Assembly (NCBI GenBank): GCA_005800795.1
Contig: SYEN01000029.1
Span: forward strand, 1-9,745
From: Burkholderiales bacterium
GTDB lineage: Bacteria; Pseudomonadota; Gammaproteobacteria; Burkholderiales; SG8-41
Reading direction: 5' to 3'
DNA length: 9,745 nt
Below are positions 1 through 6,353 of this stretch, in pieces; the first letter of the stretch is position 1, and the number at the start of each line of letters is the position of its first letter. Under the pieces are notes generated by a model. The model had not been told where the DNA came from, did not search any database, and was given only the letters and a program-made list of their open reading frames with translations. The translations under genes were made by a program, and so were the position numbers.

Positions 1-21
1 AGACACAGAGATACGTACGTG

Positions 22-1194
22 TCATATCGCGCGCGCCGCTGACGTGACTGCCGCTGTTTCCACCACCGGGATACGCGCCAGACGCCGCTCGGCACGCCTT
101 GTCTTGTCCGCCACCTGCCCGGCCAATTGGCCGCAGGCTGCCGCGATATCGTCGCCACGCGTCTTGCGCGTGGTAGCCACCAGCCCGGCGCGCAACAGCA
201 CCTCTTGAAAGCGCGCCACGACGTCGGGTTTCGAGCGCGCGTAACCGGAACCCTCGAACGGATTAAACGGAATCAGATTGATTTTGCACGGCACGCTTTT
301 GACGGTTTCAACCAACTCACACGCCTGCGCCACGCTGTCATTCACCCCATCGAGCAAGGTGTATTCGAACATCACAAAATCGCGCGGTGCTTTATCCAGA
401 TAACGCACGCACGCAGCCAACAGCTCGCGGATAGGATATTTTTTGTTGATCGGCACCAGTTCGTTGCGCAACGTATCGTTGGGCGCGTGCAATGACACCG
501 CCAGCGCCACCGGACAGGCTTCGCGCAAACGGTCGAGTGCAGGCACGAGGCCTGAGGTGGACAACGTCACGCGCCGGCGCGACAGGCCGTAGGCGTCGTC
601 ATCGAGCATCAGCCGCATCGCCGCGACCACGTGATCAAAATTCGCCAGCGGCTCGCCCATACCCATCATCACTATGTTGCTGATGACTCGCGCCTCGCCC
701 TTGTTGTTGGCAGCGTCGTAAGCTCCCAGACATTTATTCGCCCACCACAACTGGCCGATGATTTCAGCGGCCGTCAGATTGCGGCTAAAGCCCTGACGCC
801 CGGTGGCACAAAACGAGCATTCGAGCGCGCACCCGGCCTGCGACGATACGCATAAAGTGCCGCGTGAAGTTTCGGGAATGAACACGGTTTCGACCGCGTT
901 GCCGGTGCCGACATCCAGCAGCCATTTCCGCGTGCCGTCGGCGGCGGTCGTGTCGCGCATTACGCTGGGACCGGCAATAGTCGCGTCCAGCGCGAGCCTG
1001 TCCCGCAGCGGCTTGGAGATGTCAGTCATTACGCCAAAGTCTGCAGCACCTGCCTGGTGCATCCAGTGCAGCAGTTGTTTGGCGCGAAACCGGCGCGGCG
1101 GGTTTTCACCCAGATTCGCGCAAAACGAGGTGAGTTCGGCCCGACCCAATCCTAGCAAATTAATGGGTGACCCTGCGGGCATATTGGCGGGCAT
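22..1194 (-). CDS. rlmN: RlmN, dual-specificity 23S rRNA/tRNA adenine C2-methyltransferase (radical SAM)
   Basis: A cytoplasmic radical-SAM enzyme that methylates C2 of A2503 in 23S rRNA and of A37 in some tRNAs. The 390-residue product shows the cluster motif CALECSFC (Cys122, Cys126, Cys129), the segment GTLCVSSQ with Cys115, a GMGEPL motif near residue 179, and the C-terminal RGDDIAAACGQL with Cys354, the methyl-carrying cysteine in this family. These positions nearly match E. coli RlmN (Cys125/129/132, Cys118, Cys355), which supports a start near 1194. The frame stays open to 1407 but that part overlaps ndk and looks nothing like RlmN. Two ATGs compete, 1194 and 1182. AGGTGA ends two bases before 1194, which is tight, and lies 13 bases before 1182, which is loose. 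The gene begins 16 bases after ndk ends, so the two are probably cotranscribed. Family assignment is very secure; the exact start is not. Confidence 0.96.
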   Translation of the reverse strand: MPANMPAGSPINLLGLGRAELTSFCANLGENPPRRFRAKQLLHWMHQAGAADFGVMTDISKPLRDRLALDATIAGPSVMRDTTAADGTRKWLLDVGTGNAVETVFIPETSRGTLCVSSQAGCALECSFCATGRQGFSRNLTAAEIIGQLWWANKCLGAYDAANNKGEARVISNIVMMGMGEPLANFDHVVAAMRLMLDDDAYGLSRRRVTLSTSGLVPALDRLREACPVALAVSLHAPNDTLRNELVPINKKYPIRELLAACVRYLDKAPRDFVMFEYTLLDGVNDSVAQACELVETVKSVPCKINLIPFNPFEGSGYARSKPDVVARFQEVLLRAGLVATTRKTRGDDIAAACGQLAGQVADKTRRAERRLARIPVVETAAVTSAARAI

Positions 1195-1210
1195 ATCACC
1201 TGTAGACTTG

Positions 1211-1636
1211 CTAGCGCGGGCAAATATCCAGCGTGGCGAAGAAATAGGCGATTTCGACCGCAGCGTTTTCGGCCGAGTCCGAGCCGTGCGCCGCGTTGGC
1301 GTCGATGCTGTCGGCGAAATCCGCGCGGATGGTGCCTTTGGCTGCCTTCTTGGGATCGGTCGCCCCCATAAGATCGCGGTTTTTCTGGATGGCGTTGTCG
1401 CCCTCAAGTACCTGAATCACCACCGGACCGGAGACCATGAAATCCACCAGATCCTTGAAAAACGGCCGCGCCTTGTGCACAGCATAGAAGCCCTCAGCAT
1501 CAGCGCGCGACAAATGCATCATGCGCGACGCGATAATTTTCAGACCCGCATTTTCAAACCGCGTGTAAATCTGGCCGATCACGTTTTTGGCCACCGCATC
1601 CGGTTTGATAATCGATAACGTACGTTCAACAGCCAT
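1211..1636 (-). CDS. ndk: Nucleoside diphosphate kinase
   Basis: Transfers the gamma phosphate from ATP to nucleoside diphosphates through a phosphohistidine, keeping NTP and dNTP pools balanced in the cytoplasm. The 141-residue product is the normal bacterial length. It opens with ERTLSIIKPDAV (Lys11 contacts phosphate), contains the RPFF segment near residue 57, and carries the active-site block NAAHGSDS with catalytic His117. It ends EIAYFF plus a short tail, as in other proteobacterial enzymes. The ATG at 1636 is preceded by AAGGG about nine bases upstream, an acceptable ribosome binding site. It is the first gene of a likely ndk-rlmN operon. The 130 bases upstream separate it from the LysM-FecR gene and should hold its promoter, though no convincing -35/-10 pair is visible. 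Confidence 0.98.
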   Translation of the reverse strand: MAVERTLSIIKPDAVAKNVIGQIYTRFENAGLKIIASRMMHLSRADAEGFYAVHKARPFFKDLVDFMVSGPVVIQVLEGDNAIQKNRDLMGATDPKKAAKGTIRADFADSIDANAAHGSDSAENAAVEIAYFFATLDICPR

Positions 1637-1713
1637 GATTTGCTACCCTTTGCCACGAATTTAAATTAGCTGTAGAGGATAGCACGATAAGCTGTTGAAA
1701 TAAAGAGACTTCG

Positions 1714-1738
1714 GGGAATGGTGCTGCGCAGCATTCCC
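1714..1738 (-). terminator. Hairpin downstream of the LysM-FecR gene, possible terminator
   Basis: GGGAATG (1714-1720) and CATTCCC (1732-1738) form a perfect 7-bp inverted repeat. The intervening bases contain GCTGCGCAGC, itself palindromic, which can form an alternative inner stem. The hairpin lies 29 bases past the stop codon of the LysM-FecR gene. On the minus strand it is followed by a moderately T-rich segment (CGAAGTCTCTTTATTTC), not a clean T run. Position favours a terminator, but the tail is weak. It could instead be a leader element of ndk. Confidence 0.35.
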
Positions 1739-1766
1739 GCCTAAAAACCGGCGTGCGAACGTGTAA

Positions 1767-3386
1767 TTACTGGCCAACGATGCTGTGCGTTGCCAAAACG
1801 CAACGACCGGCGGACTCCTGCAGGCACGGCGGCGGCACCGGCACGGTAAAGGTTTGCGGCGAGATGTACGGGCCGACAAAGCCATCCGAGTCAGTGGCGC
1901 GATAGCGCATGAAATACGTGCCGGGTTTGGGGCGCGGCAAGTCGATTTCCGGTTTGTCCAGTACACGCGCGGTCACGATTTGCGCGAACTTGACGTCGCT
2001 GGCCATTTGAAACTCGAACTTTTGCCCCGCTTCACCCGCCCAGCGAAACTGAATATCGCCGTCACCGATTTTCGGCGGCTCGGGCAGCGCGGGGGGCGCC
2101 ATCAGCGCGAACGAGGCCACATCACCGTACGGCCCGCGGTCGCCATCCCGGCGCAGGCTCGCCACGCGCCAAAAGTAGTCGCCAAGCGGCAACTTCACCG
2201 CCGACAGCGGGCCTTTGATCGCCCGGTTTTCGTGCACCAGTGCCTTGAAGCCGGCATCTTTCGCCACTTGCAAATGGTAAACCGCCGCTTCGGTATTTTC
2301 CGCCCATTTGAATTCCACCTCGGCCGCGCGCACCTTTCCCTTGGGCAAGGGGTATGAAACCAGCGGGGGCTCCGGCCGCGCCTTCAACGTGAACGGGTGT
2401 GTGGCATCGCGCCCTTCCAGCCCGCGCACATCGACGGCGCGCACCCGCAAAAAGTAGCCGCCGTCATCGATATTCGTCACGCGCACTTCCGGTGATTTGG
2501 ACAGCAGTTCCGCCACCACCACATTGAATTCAGCATCGCGCGCCACCTGCGCGCGGTAGGCACTCGCACCCTGCAACGCTGGCAGCGCAAAACGTAACAA
2601 CGGACGTTCCTGCAACTTTGACAGCTTCGAAACATCCGGCGCCGCCAGCAGCGCGACAGGATCCGTCACCACCTTGCCAGCATCCACTACGCTGCCGAAG
2701 CCCGCATCCAGACGCTTTTCGCCCGGGCTGCCGCCTGCCACGGCCACCACGCCCGACAGCACCTCGCCACGTGTCTGATTGTTTTGCGTATCCATGGTCA
2801 CGCGAAACTCGGTGCCGGGACGGAGTTTTTGCACCAGCGATTCAACGCGGCCGCTGGCCAGCCGCAGCGCAGATTCAAACACGCCCACGCCTGCGTAGGT
2901 GCGCATGCGTTCGACCTGCATCTGTGTCGCCGACTGCACACGCACAGTAGAGCCGTCCTGCAATTTCAGGGTGACGTAACCATCCTTGCCGGTCATGACT
3001 TGGGCGCCTTCAGCGAGCGAGGCGCCCAGCGCCAGCGCCGACGCTGAACCACCGCCACTGGCGGACTTCACGTCGCCCTGCACATGCGACACCGTGGCCG
3101 CCGCCGGCGTGGTTTTCAGCATGGAAAACGGGATGCGCACCGTTTCGCCCGGCAAAATCAGATTGGGATTGCGCTTGTTGTTGTAACGCGCCACCTTGGG
3201 CCAATCGGCGGGCGTGGTCAGCAAGCGCGTGGCAACGCCGATCATTGTGTCGTCTTTGGTCACCTGATAGGCATAGTCGTCATTGGCTCTTGCCTGCTGC
3301 GCCATACCGGCGGCTAGCAACGCCGCCCACAACATCATGCGACGCCCCGGAAGAACCTCCATTACCCGCAACACAGTTTTGGGCAC
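1767..3386 (-). CDS. Exported LysM-FecR domain protein with three Fn3-like repeats
   Basis: Probable periplasmic protein of unknown specific function. From a GTG start at 3386 (AGGG three bases upstream) it has 539 residues. It has a basic n-region, a hydrophobic core around residues 18-30 and a likely signal peptidase site after ARA near residue 34. A LysM-like segment follows at about 38-87 (YQVTKDDT through ILPGETVRIP), as found in peptidoglycan-binding proteins. A FecR domain lies at about 97-240 (GDV, DGSTVRV, PGTEFRV, then TRGEVLSGVVAV). Three related segments of about 75-85 residues start near 265, 355 and 444, sharing the pattern RF/FKW...V/MA-D--F...G-YF-R and resembling Fn3 folds. 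Cys521 and Cys529 lie in the tail. ATG 3362 is an alternative start. ATG 3338 would leave the signal peptide without positive charge. Similar proteins are often encoded beside CHASE2 signalling proteins, as here. Domain calls are confident; the ligand is unknown. Confidence 0.85.
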   Translation of the reverse strand: MPKTVLRVMEVLPGRRMMLWAALLAAGMAQQARANDDYAYQVTKDDTMIGVATRLLTTPADWPKVARYNNKRNPNLILPGETVRIPFSMLKTTPAAATVSHVQGDVKSASGGGSASALALGASLAEGAQVMTGKDGYVTLKLQDGSTVRVQSATQMQVERMRTYAGVGVFESALRLASGRVESLVQKLRPGTEFRVTMDTQNNQTRGEVLSGVVAVAGGSPGEKRLDAGFGSVVDAGKVVTDPVALLAAPDVSKLSKLQERPLLRFALPALQGASAYRAQVARDAEFNVVVAELLSKSPEVRVTNIDDGGYFLRVRAVDVRGLEGRDATHPFTLKARPEPPLVSYPLPKGKVRAAEVEFKWAENTEAAVYHLQVAKDAGFKALVHENRAIKGPLSAVKLPLGDYFWRVASLRRDGDRGPYGDVASFALMAPPALPEPPKIGDGDIQFRWAGEAGQKFEFQMASDVKFAQIVTARVLDKPEIDLPRPKPGTYFMRYRATDSDGFVGPYISPQTFTVPVPPPCLQESAGRCVLATHSIVGQ

Positions 3387-3397
3387 GAGCCCTACAA

Positions 3398-3410
3398 TTT
3401 ATTCAATAAA
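3398..3410. promoter_or_regulatory. AT-rich 13-bp palindrome upstream of the LysM-FecR gene
   Basis: TTTATT-C-AATAAA is a perfect inverted repeat with 6-bp arms around one central base. It ends 11 bases before the GTG start at 3386, inside a very AT-rich stretch (about 3394-3430) that contrasts with the GC-rich flanks. Such a site could bind a dimeric regulator or be part of a promoter. No known operator is recognised, and short AT-rich palindromes arise easily by chance. Confidence 0.2.
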
Positions 3411-3420
3411 AACAATTAGT

Positions 3421-3426
3421 TATAAT
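3421..3426 (+). promoter_or_regulatory. Possible plus-strand -10 box (TATAAT)
   Basis: A perfect TATAAT on the plus strand, placed so that transcription would start at about 3433, at the edge of the structured element described separately. The hexamer 17 bases upstream (TTTATT at 3398) is a poor -35 match. The same AT-rich stretch read on the minus strand could equally serve the LysM-FecR gene. Only the -10 match is seen; promoter activity is inference. Confidence 0.2.
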
Positions 3427-3430
3427 AAAC

Positions 3431-3510
3431 CGCCGAGGTGGCCTCGTGCGACAAAGGTCACGGCTGCAACCCTGTGGGACCGCGCCATACTGACCGAACT
3501 TTCGCACCAT
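3431..3510. ncRNA. Candidate structured RNA element between hpt and the LysM-FecR gene
   Basis: Two nested or adjacent stem-loops can be drawn. One is CGAGG-TGG-CCTCG (3434-3446). The other is a long stem: GTGCG (3446-3450) with CGCAC (3503-3507), AAAG (3453-3456) with CTTT (3499-3502), and GTCA (3457-3460) with TGAC (3491-3494). The last gives 13 pairs interrupted only by a 2-base bulge and a 4-base bulge. A further inner pairing CGG/CCG (3461-3463 with 3480-3482) is possible. A TATAAT precedes it on the plus strand. On the minus strand it would lie in the leader of the LysM-FecR gene or the tail of the upstream operon, with GGTTTATTAT after the short hairpin. It could be a plus-strand small RNA, a minus-strand leader or a transcription-end structure. 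The strand is undecided and no known family is confirmed. Confidence 0.35.
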
Positions 3511-3576
3511 AAAACCCGCGCATCCTACAGCCAACCCCGCATCTCGCGAAGGAACCAGATCACGGTGCCAAGAAGT

Positions 3577-3882
3577 TTACAAGTAATTTACGTTCAATCG
3601 CGCCATGTAATCGTCAAACTCGCGGCGTAGCGCCTCCAGCGCTGCCACATCTGCCACACGCGCGGCATGCCCCAGCCGGTCGCCGAGCAAGCTCAATGCC
3701 TCGAAACCATAGCTCGTGCCCGCACCGGCCATCGCATGTCCGATCTTGCGGATGGCGTCGAAATCCCGCACCGCAATGGCAGCAGCAACCGCCTTTTGAT
3801 CTGCCTTGCGCTGAGTCAAAAACAGCGGCACCAGATCAGCCATATCCGCATCCACGGTTACTACTATCGGTTCCAGCGCCAC
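3577..3882 (-). CDS. Stand-alone Hpt (histidine phosphotransfer) domain protein
   Basis: A 101-residue single-domain protein likely to relay phosphate between a receiver and a downstream response regulator. The N-terminus (VTVDADMADLVPLFL) and the block IGHAMAGAGTSYGF match the Hpt four-helix bundle family, and His49 is the predicted phosphoacceptor. The family's usual pattern after that histidine is x-(L/M)-K-G. Here the lysine is replaced by Ala52, which is unusual. The start is GTG at 3882, because an in-frame stop lies seven codons upstream and a good ribosome binding site (GAGG, six bases away) precedes it. A start at the internal ATG (Met14) would remove conserved sequence. It follows the hybrid kinase gene by 29 bases, so it is probably cotranscribed and the kinase's receiver is its natural partner. 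Family confident; activity depends on the altered site. Confidence 0.87.
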   Translation of the reverse strand: MALEPIVVTVDADMADLVPLFLTQRKADQKAVAAAIAVRDFDAIRKIGHAMAGAGTSYGFEALSLLGDRLGHAARVADVAALEALRREFDDYMARLNVNYL

Positions 3883-3886
3883 CTTC

Positions 3887-3898
3887 GCCCTCGCCCTC
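3887..3898 (-). promoter_or_regulatory. Duplicated Shine-Dalgarno-like motif for hpt
   Basis: Read on the minus strand, GAGGGC occurs twice in tandem, followed by GAAG and the GTG start of hpt. The nearer copy places GAGG six bases from the start, a favourable distance. The farther copy is 12 bases away. A good ribosome binding site supports the GTG start despite the rarer start codon. The hexamer duplication could come from replication slippage. Confidence 0.5.
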
Positions 3899-3911
3899 GT
3901 TTATTTAGTGG

Positions 3912-6353
3912 TTACGTCTTGACGCCGGGCGCGGCGTTCGGCGCCAGCGCCGCAGACAACGCGGTCAACAGACTCGCCCGCGTCATCGGTTTCTCGACAA
4001 TGCTAATACAACCGGCGGCCAGCGCGCGCGTGCGCTCTTCTTCGCTCTTGTGTGCAGTCAACGCCAAAATCGGCGCGCTGTAGCCGCACATGCGCAACGT
4101 GCGCGTGGCTTCGCTGCCCGCCACCACCGGCATATCCATATCCATCAACACCACATCCGGGCGCTTGGCCAAGGCCATCTCTATCGCCTGCTCGCCGTTT
4201 TCGGCCTGCAACACCGTCAACCCCAGCCGCTCCAGATGACGCACCACCAGCGGACGCGTATCGGGCATGTCCTCTGCGACCAGCACCAGACCCTGCAGTA
4301 CGGCCCGCGGTTCAAGCTGCGTTGCTGCGCCCTGCAGCGCTGCCGCCGCCACTGGCGCAGGTGGCTCCGGCGTCACCACTGCTGCCACGACGGTCACGGT
4401 AAACACCGTGCCCTGTCCCGGCGCACTACGTACCGTAATATCGCCGCCCATCAACCGCGCCAAATTGCGGCTGATGGTCAGCCCAAGTCCCGTGCCCCCA
4501 TGTTTTGCTGCCACGCTGCCGTCGGCCTGTTGGAACGCGGTGAAGAGCCGGTTCACGGCATCGGCATTCATTCCCGGCCCAGTGTCGATTACTGACAAAG
4601 TGAGTTCACCCTCGTTCCACGACAACACCACGCTAATTTCACCCTTCTCGGTAAATTTGATGGCATTACTCAGCAGATTGAGCACGATTTGCCGCAGGCG
4701 GAAGGCATCGATATCCAGCGTATCCGGCACGCCAACGTCATCCGTCTTCAGCGTCACGGGTTTGCCGTGCAGCAACGGCCGCACCGTGGCGACCGCGTCG
4801 CGCACCACGGCGTTCGGACTATCGGGATGCCGCTGGATGGTGAGCTGCCCGGCGTCGATCTTGGCCTGATCCAGCAGATTGTTCACCAGCGACAGCATGT
4901 GCTGACAGTTGCGGTCGACAATCTCGCCGTTTTTCATGCGCTGCTCGCGGCCCAGCGCGCTATCGTGCCAGTTGATGTTGTTAAAGCCCATGATCGCCGT
5001 CAGCGGCGTACGTAGTTCGTGCGTGATGTGTGACAGAAACTGACTCTTCAGCGCATCAGCCTGCTGCGCCGCGCGCTTTTCCATTGCCAGCTGCTGATTC
5101 TGACGGAACAGATGCACCTGCTGAAACAGTACGCCGGCCAGGTGGGCCAGCATGCCTGCCGTGATCGCAAACAGCAGCCCTAGCGCCTGTCCGCGCTCAA
5201 GCGCCACCGCGCCGAAAACAATCGTAAAAACAATGACTAACGGCAGCACACCCCACTGCACCAGGTTGTTCGCCCGCCACCTCGATGCGCCAGCCGCGAG
5301 CACCAGCAGCATTACGCCGCCGAGTAGCGCCATTTCCCAAGCCAGCGAACGAGGCTTCAACACGTGGCCCTTTAGCAATAATTGCGCGATCACGGCCTGC
5401 ATTTTCACGCCCGCCACGCGGCCCGCCGGCGTCTGGATATAGTCACCCAGTGCAGCGCTTGAACTGCCGATGAGCACGTAGCGGTCTTTCAGCGCCGTGC
5501 GTAGGGTATCCGCGAGCGGCGCCATGCCCGGCGCACCTGACGCTGCCAGCGCCACCTGGTAAAACGGCACCGTGCGCAACGAATCGATGTTTGCCGGATA
5601 GCGCAGTTGCACCTCTGATAGCGGCGATACCGGCCACGATTTGCCGCTGGCCGTCACGCGCCCGGCCCCCACTACGACCTGCGGCGCCCCTCCCAGCGGT
5701 GCCTCTTCTTTACGCGCCAGCAACGCCAGCGCCATCGATGGCGCCAGCTGGCCGTACGCCGCAAATGCCAGGGGCACGCGGCGCAGAATGCCGTCACTGT
5801 CTACCGGCGCGCTGATCACGCCGATACCGGCGTTTCGCGTCAGCGGCGCATGCGGCAAGGTCAGATCGCTCAACGGATAAACACCAGCGCCCGGCGCCGC
5901 ACCCCATGTTTTTTGCACCAGACGCGCACGGTACGCCCCATCGCGCTCGAAGGTATACGGCAGCGCGGCAGCCGCCAGCACCGTGCGCACATCCAGCGCC
6001 GACGCGAGCGCGTCGTCACCCTTGCGCGCTTCCGCAAACAGAATATCGAACCCGATGGCCTCGACCCCCGCACTCTTCAGCCACTGCACCACCAGCGCGT
6101 ACACTTCGCGGTCGTACGGCCACGGCCTAAGCCGGGGTTGCAATTGCGCCACCGATTCCTCATCGACATCGATAACTGCCACATCGTCGAACGCGACGCG
6201 CTGTGCGAACCAGCGTCCGTGCATATCGGTCAGATCAAAATCCACGCGCCGAAACGCGTCACTGGCCGACAACACCAGTGTCGCCAGCACCGCCACCAGC
6301 GCAAACAGCACTGCGCGCGGCAGATACGGCCATTGATCGAGGCGCCTGATCAT
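3912..6353 (-). CDS. CHASE2-domain hybrid sensor histidine kinase with C-terminal receiver
   Basis: An inner-membrane sensor kinase of 813 residues. An N-terminal membrane segment (about 14-30) leads into an extracytoplasmic CHASE2 sensor (about 35-330; motifs GFDILFAE and GIGVISAPVDSDG). Three closely spaced membrane segments follow at about 337-356, 363-385 and 390-410. A short linker (about 411-437) precedes the HisKA motif SHITHELRTP with phosphoacceptor His445. The ATPase domain shows an N box with Asn563, G1 (DTGPGM, 590-595) and G2 (GGTGLGL, 619-625). After an Ala/Pro-rich linker, the receiver has the acidic pair Glu694-Asp695, phosphoacceptor Asp738 in MDMDMP, Thr766 and Lys788. All catalytic residues are present. 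The ATG overlaps the tilS stop by ATGA, implying translational coupling. Phosphate should flow His445 to Asp738 and then to an Hpt, encoded next door. The stimulus is unknown. Confidence 0.95.
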   Translation of the reverse strand: MIRRLDQWPYLPRAVLFALVAVLATLVLSASDAFRRVDFDLTDMHGRWFAQRVAFDDVAVIDVDEESVAQLQPRLRPWPYDREVYALVVQWLKSAGVEAIGFDILFAEARKGDDALASALDVRTVLAAAALPYTFERDGAYRARLVQKTWGAAPGAGVYPLSDLTLPHAPLTRNAGIGVISAPVDSDGILRRVPLAFAAYGQLAPSMALALLARKEEAPLGGAPQVVVGAGRVTASGKSWPVSPLSEVQLRYPANIDSLRTVPFYQVALAASGAPGMAPLADTLRTALKDRYVLIGSSSAALGDYIQTPAGRVAGVKMQAVIAQLLLKGHVLKPRSLAWEMALLGGVMLLVLAAGASRWRANNLVQWGVLPLVIVFTIVFGAVALERGQALGLLFAITAGMLAHLAGVLFQQVHLFRQNQQLAMEKRAAQQADALKSQFLSHITHELRTPLTAIMGFNNINWHDSALGREQRMKNGEIVDRNCQHMLSLVNNLLDQAKIDAGQLTIQRHPDSPNAVVRDAVATVRPLLHGKPVTLKTDDVGVPDTLDIDAFRLRQIVLNLLSNAIKFTEKGEISVVLSWNEGELTLSVIDTGPGMNADAVNRLFTAFQQADGSVAAKHGGTGLGLTISRNLARLMGGDITVRSAPGQGTVFTVTVVAAVVTPEPPAPVAAAALQGAATQLEPRAVLQGLVLVAEDMPDTRPLVVRHLERLGLTVLQAENGEQAIEMALAKRPDVVLMDMDMPVVAGSEATRTLRMCGYSAPILALTAHKSEEERTRALAAGCISIVEKPMTRASLLTALSAALAPNAAPGVKT

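Noticed and set aside
1195..1407. N-terminal extension of the rlmN frame to a start at 1407
   Set aside because: It lies wholly inside or against the ndk coding region in another frame, is rich in Arg/Ser/Pro, and shows no RlmN similarity. The numbering of conserved cysteines fits a start near 1194.
127..1618. Plus-strand open frames across rlmN and ndk (for example 803-1618)
   Set aside because: They are antisense to strongly identified genes, have Arg/His-rich low-information translations, and contain no recognisable motif.
1661..1720. Sigma-70 promoter for ndk
   Set aside because: The best pair (TTTATT, 17 bases, TATCCT) is too weak a match to list as a feature.
1661..1966. Minus-strand frame of 101 codons overlapping the end of the LysM-FecR gene
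   Set aside because: It is out of frame with the well-supported LysM-FecR protein, and its composition shows no protein family.
3403..3510. Minus-strand 35-codon frame (starting MVRKFGQYG) and overlapping 22-codon frame at 3420-3488
   Set aside because: They overlap each other and the RNA-like stem-loop, and neither has a strong ribosome binding site. Structured RNA explains the region better, so they are not called as genes.
3431..3510. Known riboswitch (c-di-GMP-I or SAH type) in the 190-base intergenic region
   Set aside because: CCGAGG and TGCAAC fragments recall SAH aptamers, but the order and core of the consensus do not match, and the c-di-GMP core is absent.
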